From Clostridia bacterium (lineage in GTDB: Bacteria > Bacillota > Clostridia > Lachnospirales > Anaerotignaceae), in the NCBI GenBank assembly GCA_022786605.1, contig JALFWW010000008.1, positions 1 through 64,000 on the forward strand: DNA of 64,000 nucleotides. Direction: 5' to 3'. The translations under genes were made by a program, and so were the position numbers. Every line of letters begins with the position of its first letter. The stretch's first letter is position 1. Positions 54,803 through 63,239 of this stretch are shown one piece after another. A model generated the notes under the pieces. It had not been told where the DNA came from, did not search any database, and saw nothing but the letters and a program-made list of their open reading frames with translations.

Positions 54803-55744
54803 ATGAAACTGATACTGGACTTGGATACAGGTATTGATGACGCTATGGCACTTGCCTATGCTGTTGGCAGTCCGGATTTGGAACTGATCGGTGTAACAGG
54901 GACTTATGGCAATGTGTATACGGAAGTAGGCGTACAAAATGTGCTGAATCTGCTGGAAATGATGGGCAAACCGGAAATTCCTGTTTTTCTGGGTGAGAAA
55001 AAAGCACTGACACAGGATGTTTTTGTCCGTCATGAAGTCAGCGCCAGAATCCATGGGGAAAATGGCGTGGGGCAGGTGGAACTGCCTGTGGCTGCGGAAC
55101 ATGCTTCTCAAATGGATGCTGTGGATTTTATCATTGAATCCGTGAAAAAATATGGAAAAGAACTGGTCATTGTGGCAACGGGTCCTCAGACCAATCTGGC
55201 GGCAGCATTTAACAAAGCGCCGGAAATCAAAGAGAATATGGGGAAAATCGTCATCATGGGAGGTGCATTGACTGTTCCCGGCAATGTAAGCCCCTATGCG
55301 GAAGCCAACATTTCCAAAGACCCTTTGGCTGCGAAAATTTTGTTTGAAAGCGGTCTGGATGTGACCATGGTGGGCTTAGATGTGACACAGCGTTCTCAGC
55401 TGACATTAGAGGATTTGCAGGCATGGAAAAACTGCGGAACTTTGGCAGGAGAAAAATATGCGGATATGGTGGCATACTATATCAGTCAGCATGAACACAG
55501 CGACGGCACCGCATGTTATCTCCATGATCCTTCTGCGGCTGTCTGTGCCGTACATCCTGAATGGTTTTCTATGCTCCCCATGTATATGACCGTTGTTACC
55601 GAAGGCGAAGCGGCAGGGCGAACCATTGGTGATCCCATGAAACTCAGGGAAGCAAATCCCAATGTGAAAGTTTGTATCGGTGTGGATTCTCCAAAACTGG
55701 AGGCACATTTGAAAGAAATTTTAATGCGTGCTTTTCTGAATTAA
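54803..55744 (+). CDS. Inosine/uridine-preferring nucleoside hydrolase
   Basis: This 313-aa enzyme splits ribonucleosides into base and ribose. The Ca2+-binding N-terminus 'LILDLDTGIDDAMALAYA' has the DTDxDD-like pattern with Gly replacing one Asp. The family 'VIMGGALTVPGNVSPYAEAN' and a C-terminal His/Asp in 'ACYLHDPSAAVCAVHPEWF' are present. It starts at ATG 54803, after AAGGAGG. Single-gene unit. Confidence 0.88.
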   Translation: MKLILDLDTGIDDAMALAYAVGSPDLELIGVTGTYGNVYTEVGVQNVLNLLEMMGKPEIPVFLGEKKALTQDVFVRHEVSARIHGENGVGQVELPVAAEHASQMDAVDFIIESVKKYGKELVIVATGPQTNLAAAFNKAPEIKENMGKIVIMGGALTVPGNVSPYAEANISKDPLAAKILFESGLDVTMVGLDVTQRSQLTLEDLQAWKNCGTLAGEKYADMVAYYISQHEHSDGTACYLHDPSAAVCAVHPEWFSMLPMYMTVVTEGEAAGRTIGDPMKLREANPNVKVCIGVDSPKLEAHLKEILMRAFLN

Positions 55745-55886
55745 TCGAGAAGGTATATTTTTGCCAGAAAAAAACAGCCTGTTTAGGCGAATATTTTTTT
55801 GTTGAAAGTGCATGCATCATGCATGAATTTAGAATCTATGAAAATGATGACACAATATGTTTTCGTATAAAGATGGGAGTGGAAGA

Positions 55887-57224
55887 ATGAATTTTGCGGA
55901 AGAATACAAAAGAAAGCTGAAAACACCAGAAGAAGCAGTGAAACTGGTGAAAGACGGGGATTGGGTGGATTACAGTGTCGGGATTGGTTTTCCGCCATTG
56001 CTGGATGCGGCATTGGCAAAACGCAAAGATGAACTGAGAGATATCAAGATTCGCGGTTCCCTTGCCATGCAGCCCATTCAGGCAGTAGAACAGGATAGAG
56101 AGCGGAAAACATTTACCTATAACAGCTGGCATTGTTCCGGTTATGAACGGAAATTGTGCGACGAAGGACTTTGCAATTACATCCCTATGATCTTCCGAAA
56201 TATGGCATCTTATTACAGACGGTATCTGACCGTGAATGTGGCTATGATTTCTGTAGCACCCATGGACAGCAAAGGATTTTTTAATTTCTCCATGGTAAAC
56301 TGCACCACCAGAGCCATTTTGGACGCGGCAGACCTGATCATTCTGGAAGTTAACGAGCACATGCCCCATGTGTACGGCGGACAGGAAGACTGCATCCATA
56401 TTTCCGAAGTAGATGTGGTGGTAGAAGGGGAACATAAACCGCTGGCACAGCTGCCCATTCCTCCGGCAACAGAAATTGACGAGAAAATCGCTTCTCTGCT
56501 TTTGCCGCATATTCCCGATGGCGCAACCATTCAGCTGGGGATTGGCGGTATGCCGAACTCTGTAGGCAAACTCATGGCGGAGTCCGATTTGAAGGATTTG
56601 GGGATGCACACAGAACTTCTTTCCGATGGTTTCGTAGATCTGTACGAAGCTGGTAAATTGACAAACAGCCGGAAAACACTGCACCGTGGGAAAGGTGTAT
56701 TTGGCATTGCGCTTGGTTCCCAGCGGCTCTATGACTGGGTAGGAGAAAATCAGGGACTTCTTTCTTTCCCTATGGACTATGTAAACCAGCCCAGCGTTAT
56801 GGCACAGATGGAAAATATGATTTCCATCAACAACTGTATTGCCATTGACCTGTATGGACAGGTTTCCTCTGAGAGCGCAGGCACACGCCATATTTCCGGT
56901 ACAGGCGGACAGCTGGACTTTTCCACAGGGGCTTATGACGCGCCTGGCGGTAAAGGATTTATCTGCATGACATCTTCTTATCGGGACAAAGCGGGCAATC
57001 TGAAATCCAGAATCCTGCCGAAATTCACAGAAGGGGACATCATCACAACACCCAGAACGCAGGCGTTCTATATTGTAACAGAATACGGCATTGTGAATCT
57101 GGCAGGCAGAAGCACATGGGAAAGAGCGGAACTGCTTATTTCTCTGGCACATCCTGATTTCAGAGATGAACTCATTGCCCAGGCGGATAAACAGAAAATC
57201 TGGCGGAACTCTAACCGCATTTGA
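55887..57224 (+). CDS. Acyl-CoA (butyryl/propionyl):acetate CoA-transferase family protein
   Basis: This 445-aa protein of the butyryl-CoA:acetate / 4-hydroxybutyrate CoA-transferase family moves CoA from an acyl-CoA to acetate. Family marks: 'YKRKLKTPEEAVKLVKDGDW' at the start, 'NSWHCSGYERKL', 'LGIGGMPNSVGKLMA', and the catalytic glutamate in 'GQVSSESAGTRHISGTGGQL'. The exact acyl donor (butyryl or propionyl) cannot be decided. It complements Pta-AckA in acetate metabolism. Start at ATG 55887, after GGGAGTGGAAG; the upstream extension is leader. Confidence 0.85.
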   Translation: MNFAEEYKRKLKTPEEAVKLVKDGDWVDYSVGIGFPPLLDAALAKRKDELRDIKIRGSLAMQPIQAVEQDRERKTFTYNSWHCSGYERKLCDEGLCNYIPMIFRNMASYYRRYLTVNVAMISVAPMDSKGFFNFSMVNCTTRAILDAADLIILEVNEHMPHVYGGQEDCIHISEVDVVVEGEHKPLAQLPIPPATEIDEKIASLLLPHIPDGATIQLGIGGMPNSVGKLMAESDLKDLGMHTELLSDGFVDLYEAGKLTNSRKTLHRGKGVFGIALGSQRLYDWVGENQGLLSFPMDYVNQPSVMAQMENMISINNCIAIDLYGQVSSESAGTRHISGTGGQLDFSTGAYDAPGGKGFICMTSSYRDKAGNLKSRILPKFTEGDIITTPRTQAFYIVTEYGIVNLAGRSTWERAELLISLAHPDFRDELIAQADKQKIWRNSNRI

Positions 57225-57236
57225 TAAATGGTACAA

Positions 57237-57277
57237 AACAGGGATTTCTGATGTTTTCAGAGATTCCTGTTTTTTTC
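57237..57277 (+). terminator. Terminator of the CoA-transferase gene
   Basis: AACAGGGATTTCTGA and TCAGAGATTCCTGTT form a 15-base stem with G-T pairs, followed by seven T. Confidence 0.85.
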
Positions 57278-57289
57278 TTGTCCTCAGAC

Positions 57290-57316
57290 ACAAGGCGGTG
57301 AAAAGCGCATACAATA
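57290..57316 (+). promoter_or_regulatory. Possible sigma-K/sigma-E type promoter
   Basis: AC (57290-57291), 16-nt gap, CATACAATA (57308-57316), matching the B. subtilis sigma-K pattern AC-N16-CATANNNTA; the box also contains the sigma-E -10. It lies 20 bases before the small membrane gene. Confidence 0.4.
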
Positions 57317-57335
57317 GAAGCAGGGGGTGACGCCT

Positions 57336-57497
57336 GTGGGCAGAAGATGTGTGAACCAATGGAGAAAACGATGGATCGGTTCTCTGATGATTGCGTTGGG
57401 TATTGGCATGTTTCTGGCTTTGCTGCTGCCGGGTTGTATGTTTCTGGTGGCATTCCTGCTCATCTGCGGTGGTGCCTGCCTGCTTTATAAAAGCTGA
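57336..57497 (+). CDS. Small membrane protein (53 aa)
   Basis: This small protein has a basic N-terminus (GRRCVNQWRKRW), followed by two adjoining hydrophobic helices (IGSLMIALGIGMFLALLL and CMFLVAFLLICGGACLLY) and a short Lys-Ser tail. The GTG at 57336 lies 8 bases after AGGGGG; a GTG 9 bases upstream lies in that site. Tiny two-helix proteins of this composition are common in spore-formers, but no function is known. The sporulation-like promoter is the only hint of its role. Confidence 0.6.
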   Translation: MGRRCVNQWRKRWIGSLMIALGIGMFLALLLPGCMFLVAFLLICGGACLLYKS

Positions 57498-57606
57498 AAT
57501 GGATTTTACTGGTGAACCTGTGAAGTTCTTTTGCAATCAGAGAATTTCATGGGTTTTTGTTGTATTACAAAATATGTTTTGCAGTCTTTTCCGCTTTTCT
57601 GCTTTT

Positions 57607-57615
57607 TGATATAAT
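57607..57615 (+). promoter_or_regulatory. Extended -10 promoter of the YesN/YesM operon
   Basis: TGATATAAT (57607-57615) is an extended -10 box; no good -35 box is present. The same TTTGATATAAT occurs ahead of the mglB-like gene at 63150-63160. Confidence 0.55.
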
Positions 57616-57654
57616 TTAATTGATACAAGATTAAAATACGCAGGGGATGAAAGT

Positions 57655-59241
57655 ATGAATGAACCTTATAAAATATTGCTGGTGGATGATGAAGCGGAAG
57701 TCCGTACCAGTATCATTCGAAAAATAGATTGGTCTGCTGTTGGTTTTCAAGTGGTAGGTGACGCGGAAAACGGTGTGGACGCTTTGGAAAAAATTGAACA
57801 GCTGGAACCGGATGTGGTATTGACAGATATCCGTATGCCTTATATGGACGGGCTGGAAATGGCAGAGCGGCTCCGAGAAATACGCCCATCCATCAAAGTG
57901 GTGCTTTTTTCCGGCTTTGATGATTTTGAATATGCCCAGAAAGCCATTAAGCTGAACATCATTGAATATATCTTAAAACCTGTCAACGCAGAGGAAATGA
58001 TGGAAATTTTGCTGCGGATCAAAGGGACGCTGGATGAGGAAATCCAGCGTCTGCGAGACCTGACAAACTTACAGGAAAGTTTTCGTAAAAATCTGCCCAT
58101 ACTCCGGGAGAAATTTTTGAGCAATCTGGTAAAAGGCAATGTGGGGAAAGAGGACATTCCTGTGCTTATGGAAGAATATGGTCTTTCTTTGTTGGAAGGC
58201 GACCGCTGGATAGCGGCAAAAGTCATGGCGCAGGAAATGGATCATGCCGCATGGAACAGCTGGAACCTGCTGGCTGTATCGGTGCAGCGTTTGTTGGAAG
58301 ATCGTTTTCAGGATTTTGGCAATTACAGCTGTTTCCAGCGTCCTTCAGGCATCTGTGTCATTGCAGCCATATCGGAAGAAAAAGAATTGATGCAGCTGAC
58401 AACATTTTTCCGGGAATTATGCAGAGAGGTCAAAAAAATATTGAATTGCACCCTCATTGTGGGCATTGGTCGTATAGTGGAAAATATTGAGGAAATCTCT
58501 CATAGTTATGCGGAAGCAAGGGAGGCGGTTGCTTATAGCCGGACTGCCGGTGAAGTGGTCTTTATTTCTGACGTGGAACCGCAGAAAGATACCTTGCTGC
58601 ATCTGGATGAAAAAGATGAGAAAGAACTCAGTTATGTATTGAAATTTGGCGATGAGGAAATGATACAGTCCTGTGTGGAAAGTATTTCCGGCAGGATGCG
58701 GAATCCTTTGCAGAATGGCTTTCAGGCATACATCATTGATATTTTGAGCGTTATTTTGCGTGTGGTACAGAAAAACGGGCTGGAAGAAAACATCGTCTTT
58801 GGAAAATATACAGATTACAACGGTGTGCTTACGGGTATCCGCAACAGTGCGGATATGCAGGACTGGCTTTGTGAGGTCTGCTTTGCCATCAGCGGAAAGC
58901 TATACCGGGAACGTGTGGGCACTACCCAGACCCTTATCGAGAAGGCAAAGAAATATATTGGAGAGAATTATGCCAATTCAGCCCTTTCTTTGGAAATGGT
59001 CTGCGGTCATCTTCATATCAGTACAGCGTATTTTTCTACTATATTCAAAAAAGAAGTGGGAGAAAGCTATATCTCCTATCTGACTTCCATTCGTATGGAG
59101 AAAGCGGCGACGCTGCTGAAGGAAACTGATGAAAAAACATATCAGATCGCCGCAAGGGTAGGATATGATGAGCCCAATTATTTCGGCTATGTGTTCAAAA
59201 AGAAATTTGGGGTTTCGCCCAATAAATTTCGTGGAAAGTGA
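57655..59241 (+). CDS. Response regulator, YesN/AraC type
   Basis: This 528-aa protein has an N-terminal receiver domain (about 5-122) with acidic pocket 'VDDE', phospho-acceptor Asp58 in 'VVLTDIRMPYMDG', and Lys in 'YILKPVN'. A middle region of unknown fold follows. A C-terminal AraC helix-turn-helix pair (about 430-528) has 'SLEMVCGHLHISTAYFSTIF' and 'VGYDEPNYFGYVFKKKFGVS'. It pairs with the kinase gene eight bases downstream and should activate transport genes. Confidence 0.92.
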   Translation: MNEPYKILLVDDEAEVRTSIIRKIDWSAVGFQVVGDAENGVDALEKIEQLEPDVVLTDIRMPYMDGLEMAERLREIRPSIKVVLFSGFDDFEYAQKAIKLNIIEYILKPVNAEEMMEILLRIKGTLDEEIQRLRDLTNLQESFRKNLPILREKFLSNLVKGNVGKEDIPVLMEEYGLSLLEGDRWIAAKVMAQEMDHAAWNSWNLLAVSVQRLLEDRFQDFGNYSCFQRPSGICVIAAISEEKELMQLTTFFRELCREVKKILNCTLIVGIGRIVENIEEISHSYAEAREAVAYSRTAGEVVFISDVEPQKDTLLHLDEKDEKELSYVLKFGDEEMIQSCVESISGRMRNPLQNGFQAYIIDILSVILRVVQKNGLEENIVFGKYTDYNGVLTGIRNSADMQDWLCEVCFAISGKLYRERVGTTQTLIEKAKKYIGENYANSALSLEMVCGHLHISTAYFSTIFKKEVGESYISYLTSIRMEKAATLLKETDEKTYQIAARVGYDEPNYFGYVFKKKFGVSPNKFRGK

Positions 59242-59249
59242 GGAAAGGC

Positions 59250-61058
59250 ATGGGGATTTTTCAAAGAGGAAAAGCCTGTCTGCAGCAACGGTTTTTCAGC
59301 GGCAAAAAGCATATAGAGCTGCGAAAATTGCTGTGGGTCTCTTTTACCATAACATCTGTTGTGGCAACACTGCTGATGGGGATTTCTTTTTATTATCGGT
59401 TTGCGGCGCAGTCCGCCCAAACCACATGGGAAGGAAACGATACCCGTATGGAAGACGCTGCGGAACAGGTGACAGCCCACTTCCGCAATATGATCAAAGT
59501 ATCGGATACACTGTATTATCGGGTCATTAAGGGTACAGATTTACAGCAGGAAACCATCTCCGATGATTTTCGGCTGATTTATGAAATGAATAAAGATTAT
59601 GTGGAGAGCATTGCCCTGTTTTCCATTGACGGCAATTTGATCTGTGCCACACCAAACAGCCATTTGCGTCCCAATTTTTCATTACAGAAAGAAGGGTGGT
59701 ATGGCAGTGCCTTGGATACAGAGGAAAATATCCGTTTTGGCGCGCCGCAGGTTTCCAGAGTTTTTCGGGCGGAAGGGGACGGTTATACACGGGTGATCCC
59801 CATGAGCCGTATGGTGCAGCTGACCATGGGGGATCAGACAAAACGTGGTGTACTGCTCATCAATCTGCGATATGATGTATTGCAGGATATGCTGGAGAAT
59901 GTCATGGTGGGAGAAGGGTCTTATGTGTATTTGGCAGGAGAAAACGGAAATTTGCTGTATCATCCTATGCAGGACCAGATTGCTGCCGGCATTATGCAGG
60001 AAGATACACTGCCGCTGCTAATGGAGTCATTGCAGGGAGGTGTACAGGACAAGCCCTATACATTTTTGCATAAAACCATTGGTTATACGGGTTGGCATAT
60101 GGTTGGGGTATCCAAAGGAGATACACCGTCTTTACACAACTGGAAAACAAGAAGTTTCATTCTGTTTTTGCTGGCGTTTTTCCTCAATGCCATGATGCTC
60201 ATCAATTTTTATGTTTCCAGAAAAGTCACAGAGCCCATGCATCGATTGGAAGGCGCTGTAAAACGGATACAGGCAGGAGATTTGAATACAAAGATACAGG
60301 CATCCGGTGTGTATGAGATACAGAATCTGTCCAATGCCATTGAGGAAATGGAACGGAATCTGAAGCAACTCATGGAGGATATTGTGCAGGAGCATGAAGC
60401 CAAACGGAAAAGCGATCTGATGGTACTGCAAAACCAGATCAATCCACATTTTCTGTATAATACGCTGGATGTCATTGTGTGGATGATCGAAAATGAAAAA
60501 AGCGGCGATGCCGTGAAAGCTGTCACCGCGTTGGCACGGTTTTTCCGTATCAGTTTGAGCAGAGGCAAGACAGTCATTCCTGTTTCCGATGAAGTGGAGC
60601 ATGTGCGAAACTATCTGATGATACAGGAAATGCGTTTCAAAAATAAATTTACTTATCAGTTTGACGTCAAAGAAGAAACAAAACAGCTGGGGACTGTAAA
60701 GCTGATTTTGCAGCCCTTGGTGGAAAACGCCATTTATCATGCCATGGAATTTATGGATGATGATGGAGAACTGACTGTAAAAGGATATCTGGACGGGGAA
60801 GAACTGGTGCTTTCCGTAACAGATAATGGCTGCGGCATGACAAAAGAACGGGCAGAAGCCCTTTTGCGGGGAGAGTTTGTTCAGACAGGCAAAGGTTCCG
60901 GCGTTGGACTGCGCAATGTGCAGGAACGGATACAGCTTGTTTTTGGAGAAAACTATGGTCTGCGGATTCTTTCGGAACCAGATGAGGGCACTTGTGTAGA
61001 GATACATATTCCAGCCATTTCCTATGAGGAAATGAAGGAAAGGGGGATGGTATCATGA
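59250..61058 (+). CDS. Sensor histidine kinase, YesM/LytS type
   Basis: This 602-aa membrane kinase has a first membrane helix at about 27-49. An extracellular sensor of about 240 residues (dCache-like, with 'NKDYVESIALFSIDGNLICA' style strands) follows, then a second helix at about 288-310 and a HAMP region. The His_kinase motif 'LQNQINPHFLYNTLDVIVWM' carries the phospho-acceptor His. The ATPase has 'VENAIYHAM', 'DNGCGM' and 'GSGVGLRNVQERI'. The ATG at 59250 is preferred over GTG 59238. It overlaps the next gene by 4 bases, tying it to a periplasmic-binding-type protein. Confidence 0.9.
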   Translation: MGIFQRGKACLQQRFFSGKKHIELRKLLWVSFTITSVVATLLMGISFYYRFAAQSAQTTWEGNDTRMEDAAEQVTAHFRNMIKVSDTLYYRVIKGTDLQQETISDDFRLIYEMNKDYVESIALFSIDGNLICATPNSHLRPNFSLQKEGWYGSALDTEENIRFGAPQVSRVFRAEGDGYTRVIPMSRMVQLTMGDQTKRGVLLINLRYDVLQDMLENVMVGEGSYVYLAGENGNLLYHPMQDQIAAGIMQEDTLPLLMESLQGGVQDKPYTFLHKTIGYTGWHMVGVSKGDTPSLHNWKTRSFILFLLAFFLNAMMLINFYVSRKVTEPMHRLEGAVKRIQAGDLNTKIQASGVYEIQNLSNAIEEMERNLKQLMEDIVQEHEAKRKSDLMVLQNQINPHFLYNTLDVIVWMIENEKSGDAVKAVTALARFFRISLSRGKTVIPVSDEVEHVRNYLMIQEMRFKNKFTYQFDVKEETKQLGTVKLILQPLVENAIYHAMEFMDDDGELTVKGYLDGEELVLSVTDNGCGMTKERAEALLRGEFVQTGKGSGVGLRNVQERIQLVFGENYGLRILSEPDEGTCVEIHIPAISYEEMKERGMVS

Positions 61059-62014
61059 CAGTGAAACAAAAAATATTCCTTTTTCTGGATATCCTCATTC
61101 TGGTGCTGTTGTTTTTGATTTCGTCCACGGATTATATCTGGCAGGAAAAGGAAGTGGATGTGTCTAATGTTTCCGTTATTGTGGACATTCCGCAGGACAG
61201 TATCAATATGAATTTGCGGGAAGGCGCCAAAAAGGCGGCACAGGCATACCACGCGGACATGCATTTTCTTAATCTGCGGGATTATGAAGCACAGCAGATG
61301 GATATGCAGACGCTGGTGCAGCGGGAACTGGATGCAGGCTGTGAAGGAATCGTGCTCCAGTGTGGAAACAGCAGAGTCACAGAGGAAATTCTGGAGGATA
61401 TCCCAGTGGGGGTCCCCGTGGTATTGTGGGACACAGAAGCGGATTCTCCAAGGGTGAAGTCTACCGCTGTGTTTGACAGAGAAGCCATAGCAAGGCTGTT
61501 GGTAGAAAAGGTATCTGAGGATCGGGATAAAGGACAGAGCGTCACATTGGTGTCCCATAAGGACTGCGGCGATCAGGTACAGAAAATGCATGATTTGCTG
61601 GAAGAATTGTTTCCTCAAGCGGGCATTATGGTGCGTCGTGTGGAGCTTTCGGATTATGCAGAAACAAAAGCCCTTGTCAGCGGCCTTTCTGTTCAAGGGG
61701 GCAATATGGTGGTTTCCTGCGATACACAGGCGTTGGAAGCTATGGCACAGGTATGTGAAAACAATGGTTATGCACTGCCTTTGTATGGCATGGGCTGGAG
61801 CGGTATGATCCGGGAACAGCTGGAGAAAGGCAATATTGCGGGTGTTGCTGTTGCAGATGCCTATGGTGCCGGATATTTTGGCGTGCAGAAACTGACTATG
61901 TTTTTGACGGGAGAAGACCAGACAGAGGAAGAAAGAGAATTTCAGACGGTATGGGTTACGGGTGAAAACATGTATGATCGAAGTCGGGAAGCGATATTGT
62001 TTCCTTTTGCGTGA
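61055..62014 (+). CDS. Membrane-tethered periplasmic sugar-binding-like protein 1
   Basis: This 319-aa protein has one N-terminal membrane anchor (IFLFLDILILVLLFLISS) and no lipobox. A type I periplasmic-binding (RbsB/LacI-like) fold follows, with 'GCEGIVLQCGNSRVTEEIL', 'VPVVLWDTEADSPRVKSTAV' and 'IAGVAVADAYGAGYFGVQKL'. Its 4-base overlap with the sensor kinase suggests that it presents ligand to the kinase rather than feeding a transporter, as XylFII does for LytS in C. beijerinckii. The ligand is probably a sugar. Confidence 0.75.
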   Translation: MTVKQKIFLFLDILILVLLFLISSTDYIWQEKEVDVSNVSVIVDIPQDSINMNLREGAKKAAQAYHADMHFLNLRDYEAQQMDMQTLVQRELDAGCEGIVLQCGNSRVTEEILEDIPVGVPVVLWDTEADSPRVKSTAVFDREAIARLLVEKVSEDRDKGQSVTLVSHKDCGDQVQKMHDLLEELFPQAGIMVRRVELSDYAETKALVSGLSVQGGNMVVSCDTQALEAMAQVCENNGYALPLYGMGWSGMIREQLEKGNIAGVAVADAYGAGYFGVQKLTMFLTGEDQTEEEREFQTVWVTGENMYDRSREAILFPFA

Positions 62015-62025
62015 GGTGATAACAG

Positions 62026-63036
62026 ATGCAGATAAAAAAACAGGCAGTTGGAATTTTTCTGGGTGCGATTTGTGTTGTTCTGGCTTTTGTTTGGCTATGG
62101 ATGCCTCGTACAAAGGAAAAAAAAGAGTTGAAGATCGGTGTTTCTCTTTATTCGGAAAACGATACCTTTGTAGACAGTATCGTATCTTCCATGCAGGAAC
62201 AGGCGGCGGCTTACGAGGCGGAAACTGGTTATCCGGTGACATTGAATATTTCCCGTGCCAATGGTTCTCAGCGGGAACAGTATGAACAGGTGGAACAGTA
62301 TGTGGCTTTGGGTTATGATGCGGTTTGTGTCAATTTGGTGGATCGTACCAATGCGTCCAGTATGGTGGATATTGCTCAATCAGAGCAGGTTCCGTTGGTG
62401 TTTTTTAATCGTGAACCGGTGCGGGAAGATATTCTGCGGGGAGAAAATGTCTATTATGTAGGCACAGATGCCAGAGAAACAGCCAGAATGCAGGGGGAAG
62501 CGGTACTGCAAAGCTATGCAGCAGAAGCAAAACAAATAGATAAAAACGGAGATGGAATTTTGCAGTATGTGATGCTGGAAGGAGAGATGGGACATCAGGA
62601 TACGATCCTCCGTTCGGATTATGTGCTGCAGACCATTGAAGATGGTGGTGTGAAGCTGCAGAAATTGGATGTGGAAACGGCGGACTGGCTTCGCAGCCGT
62701 GCCGATGCCATCATGGAGCAATGGATCACAGAAATGGGCAATGAAATCGAATTGGTATTGTGCAATAATGACGATATGGCGTTGGGGGCGGCAGACGCAC
62801 TCCAAAGAAAAAATATCTCAGCGGCTGTTTTTGGCATTGATGGAACACCGGCGGGAATCGCGGCACTGGAACAGCAGATGCTCTGGGCAACGGTGGACTG
62901 TGGCGCCAAAGAACAGGGCAAGGCGGTATTTGGCATAGCTTCCGCATTGGGCACAGGAAAGGAACTGCCAAAAGATTTGCCGTGGCGTGATGGCAGATAT
63001 GTGCGGGTGCCTGTACAAATTCGGATACCGGAATAA
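62026..63036 (+). CDS. Membrane-tethered galactose-binding-like (MglB-type) protein 2
   Basis: This 336-aa protein has an N-terminal membrane helix (AVGIFLGAICVVLAFVWLWM), again without a lipobox Cys. An MglB-like domain follows: 'VCVNLVDRTNASSMVDIA', 'VPLVFFNREPV', an EF-hand-like Ca2+ loop 'DKNGDGILQYVMLEGEMGHQ', and 'LVLCNNDDMALGAADAL'. Residues used by MglB for galactose/glucose recognition (Asp in NDDMA, Asn-Arg in FNREP) are kept. It is 11 bases after the previous gene, so it belongs to the sensor operon. A second ligand presenter is the likely role. Confidence 0.78.
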   Translation: MQIKKQAVGIFLGAICVVLAFVWLWMPRTKEKKELKIGVSLYSENDTFVDSIVSSMQEQAAAYEAETGYPVTLNISRANGSQREQYEQVEQYVALGYDAVCVNLVDRTNASSMVDIAQSEQVPLVFFNREPVREDILRGENVYYVGTDARETARMQGEAVLQSYAAEAKQIDKNGDGILQYVMLEGEMGHQDTILRSDYVLQTIEDGGVKLQKLDVETADWLRSRADAIMEQWITEMGNEIELVLCNNDDMALGAADALQRKNISAAVFGIDGTPAGIAALEQQMLWATVDCGAKEQGKAVFGIASALGTGKELPKDLPWRDGRYVRVPVQIRIPE

Positions 63037-63239
63037 TAAACTGAACAGTTTTTTCGACAAAAAGCAAAAAAAATTATATGTTTCGCCAAAGGAAAACGAA
63101 TAAATTTCATGTAGATATAAAAAAATCTCTATTTTTTGCTGGAGGCAGATTTGATATAATGTTATTAACAACAGTGCAAATGTTGTGTTACATTTGTTTC
63201 GGTCTGAGACTGGACAAGAATTAAAGGAGGGTTTATACA
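63037..63239 (+). promoter_or_regulatory. Promoter and operator-like region of the mglB-type gene
   Basis: The extended -10 TGATATAAT lies at 63152-63160. Downstream, CAAATGT (63177-63183) and ACATTTG (63190-63196) form a perfect inverted repeat with a 6-nt gap, overlapping the likely start of transcription. It could be an operator. No CRE-box consensus was recognised. Confidence 0.5.

Noticed and set aside
55800-55830. Repeated ATGCAT motif before the CoA-transferase
   Set aside because: Short and imperfect; could arise by chance and has no clear relation to promoter boxes.
63078-63224. 48-codon open frame before mglB
   Set aside because: It spans the promoter and inverted repeat and lacks a ribosome site.
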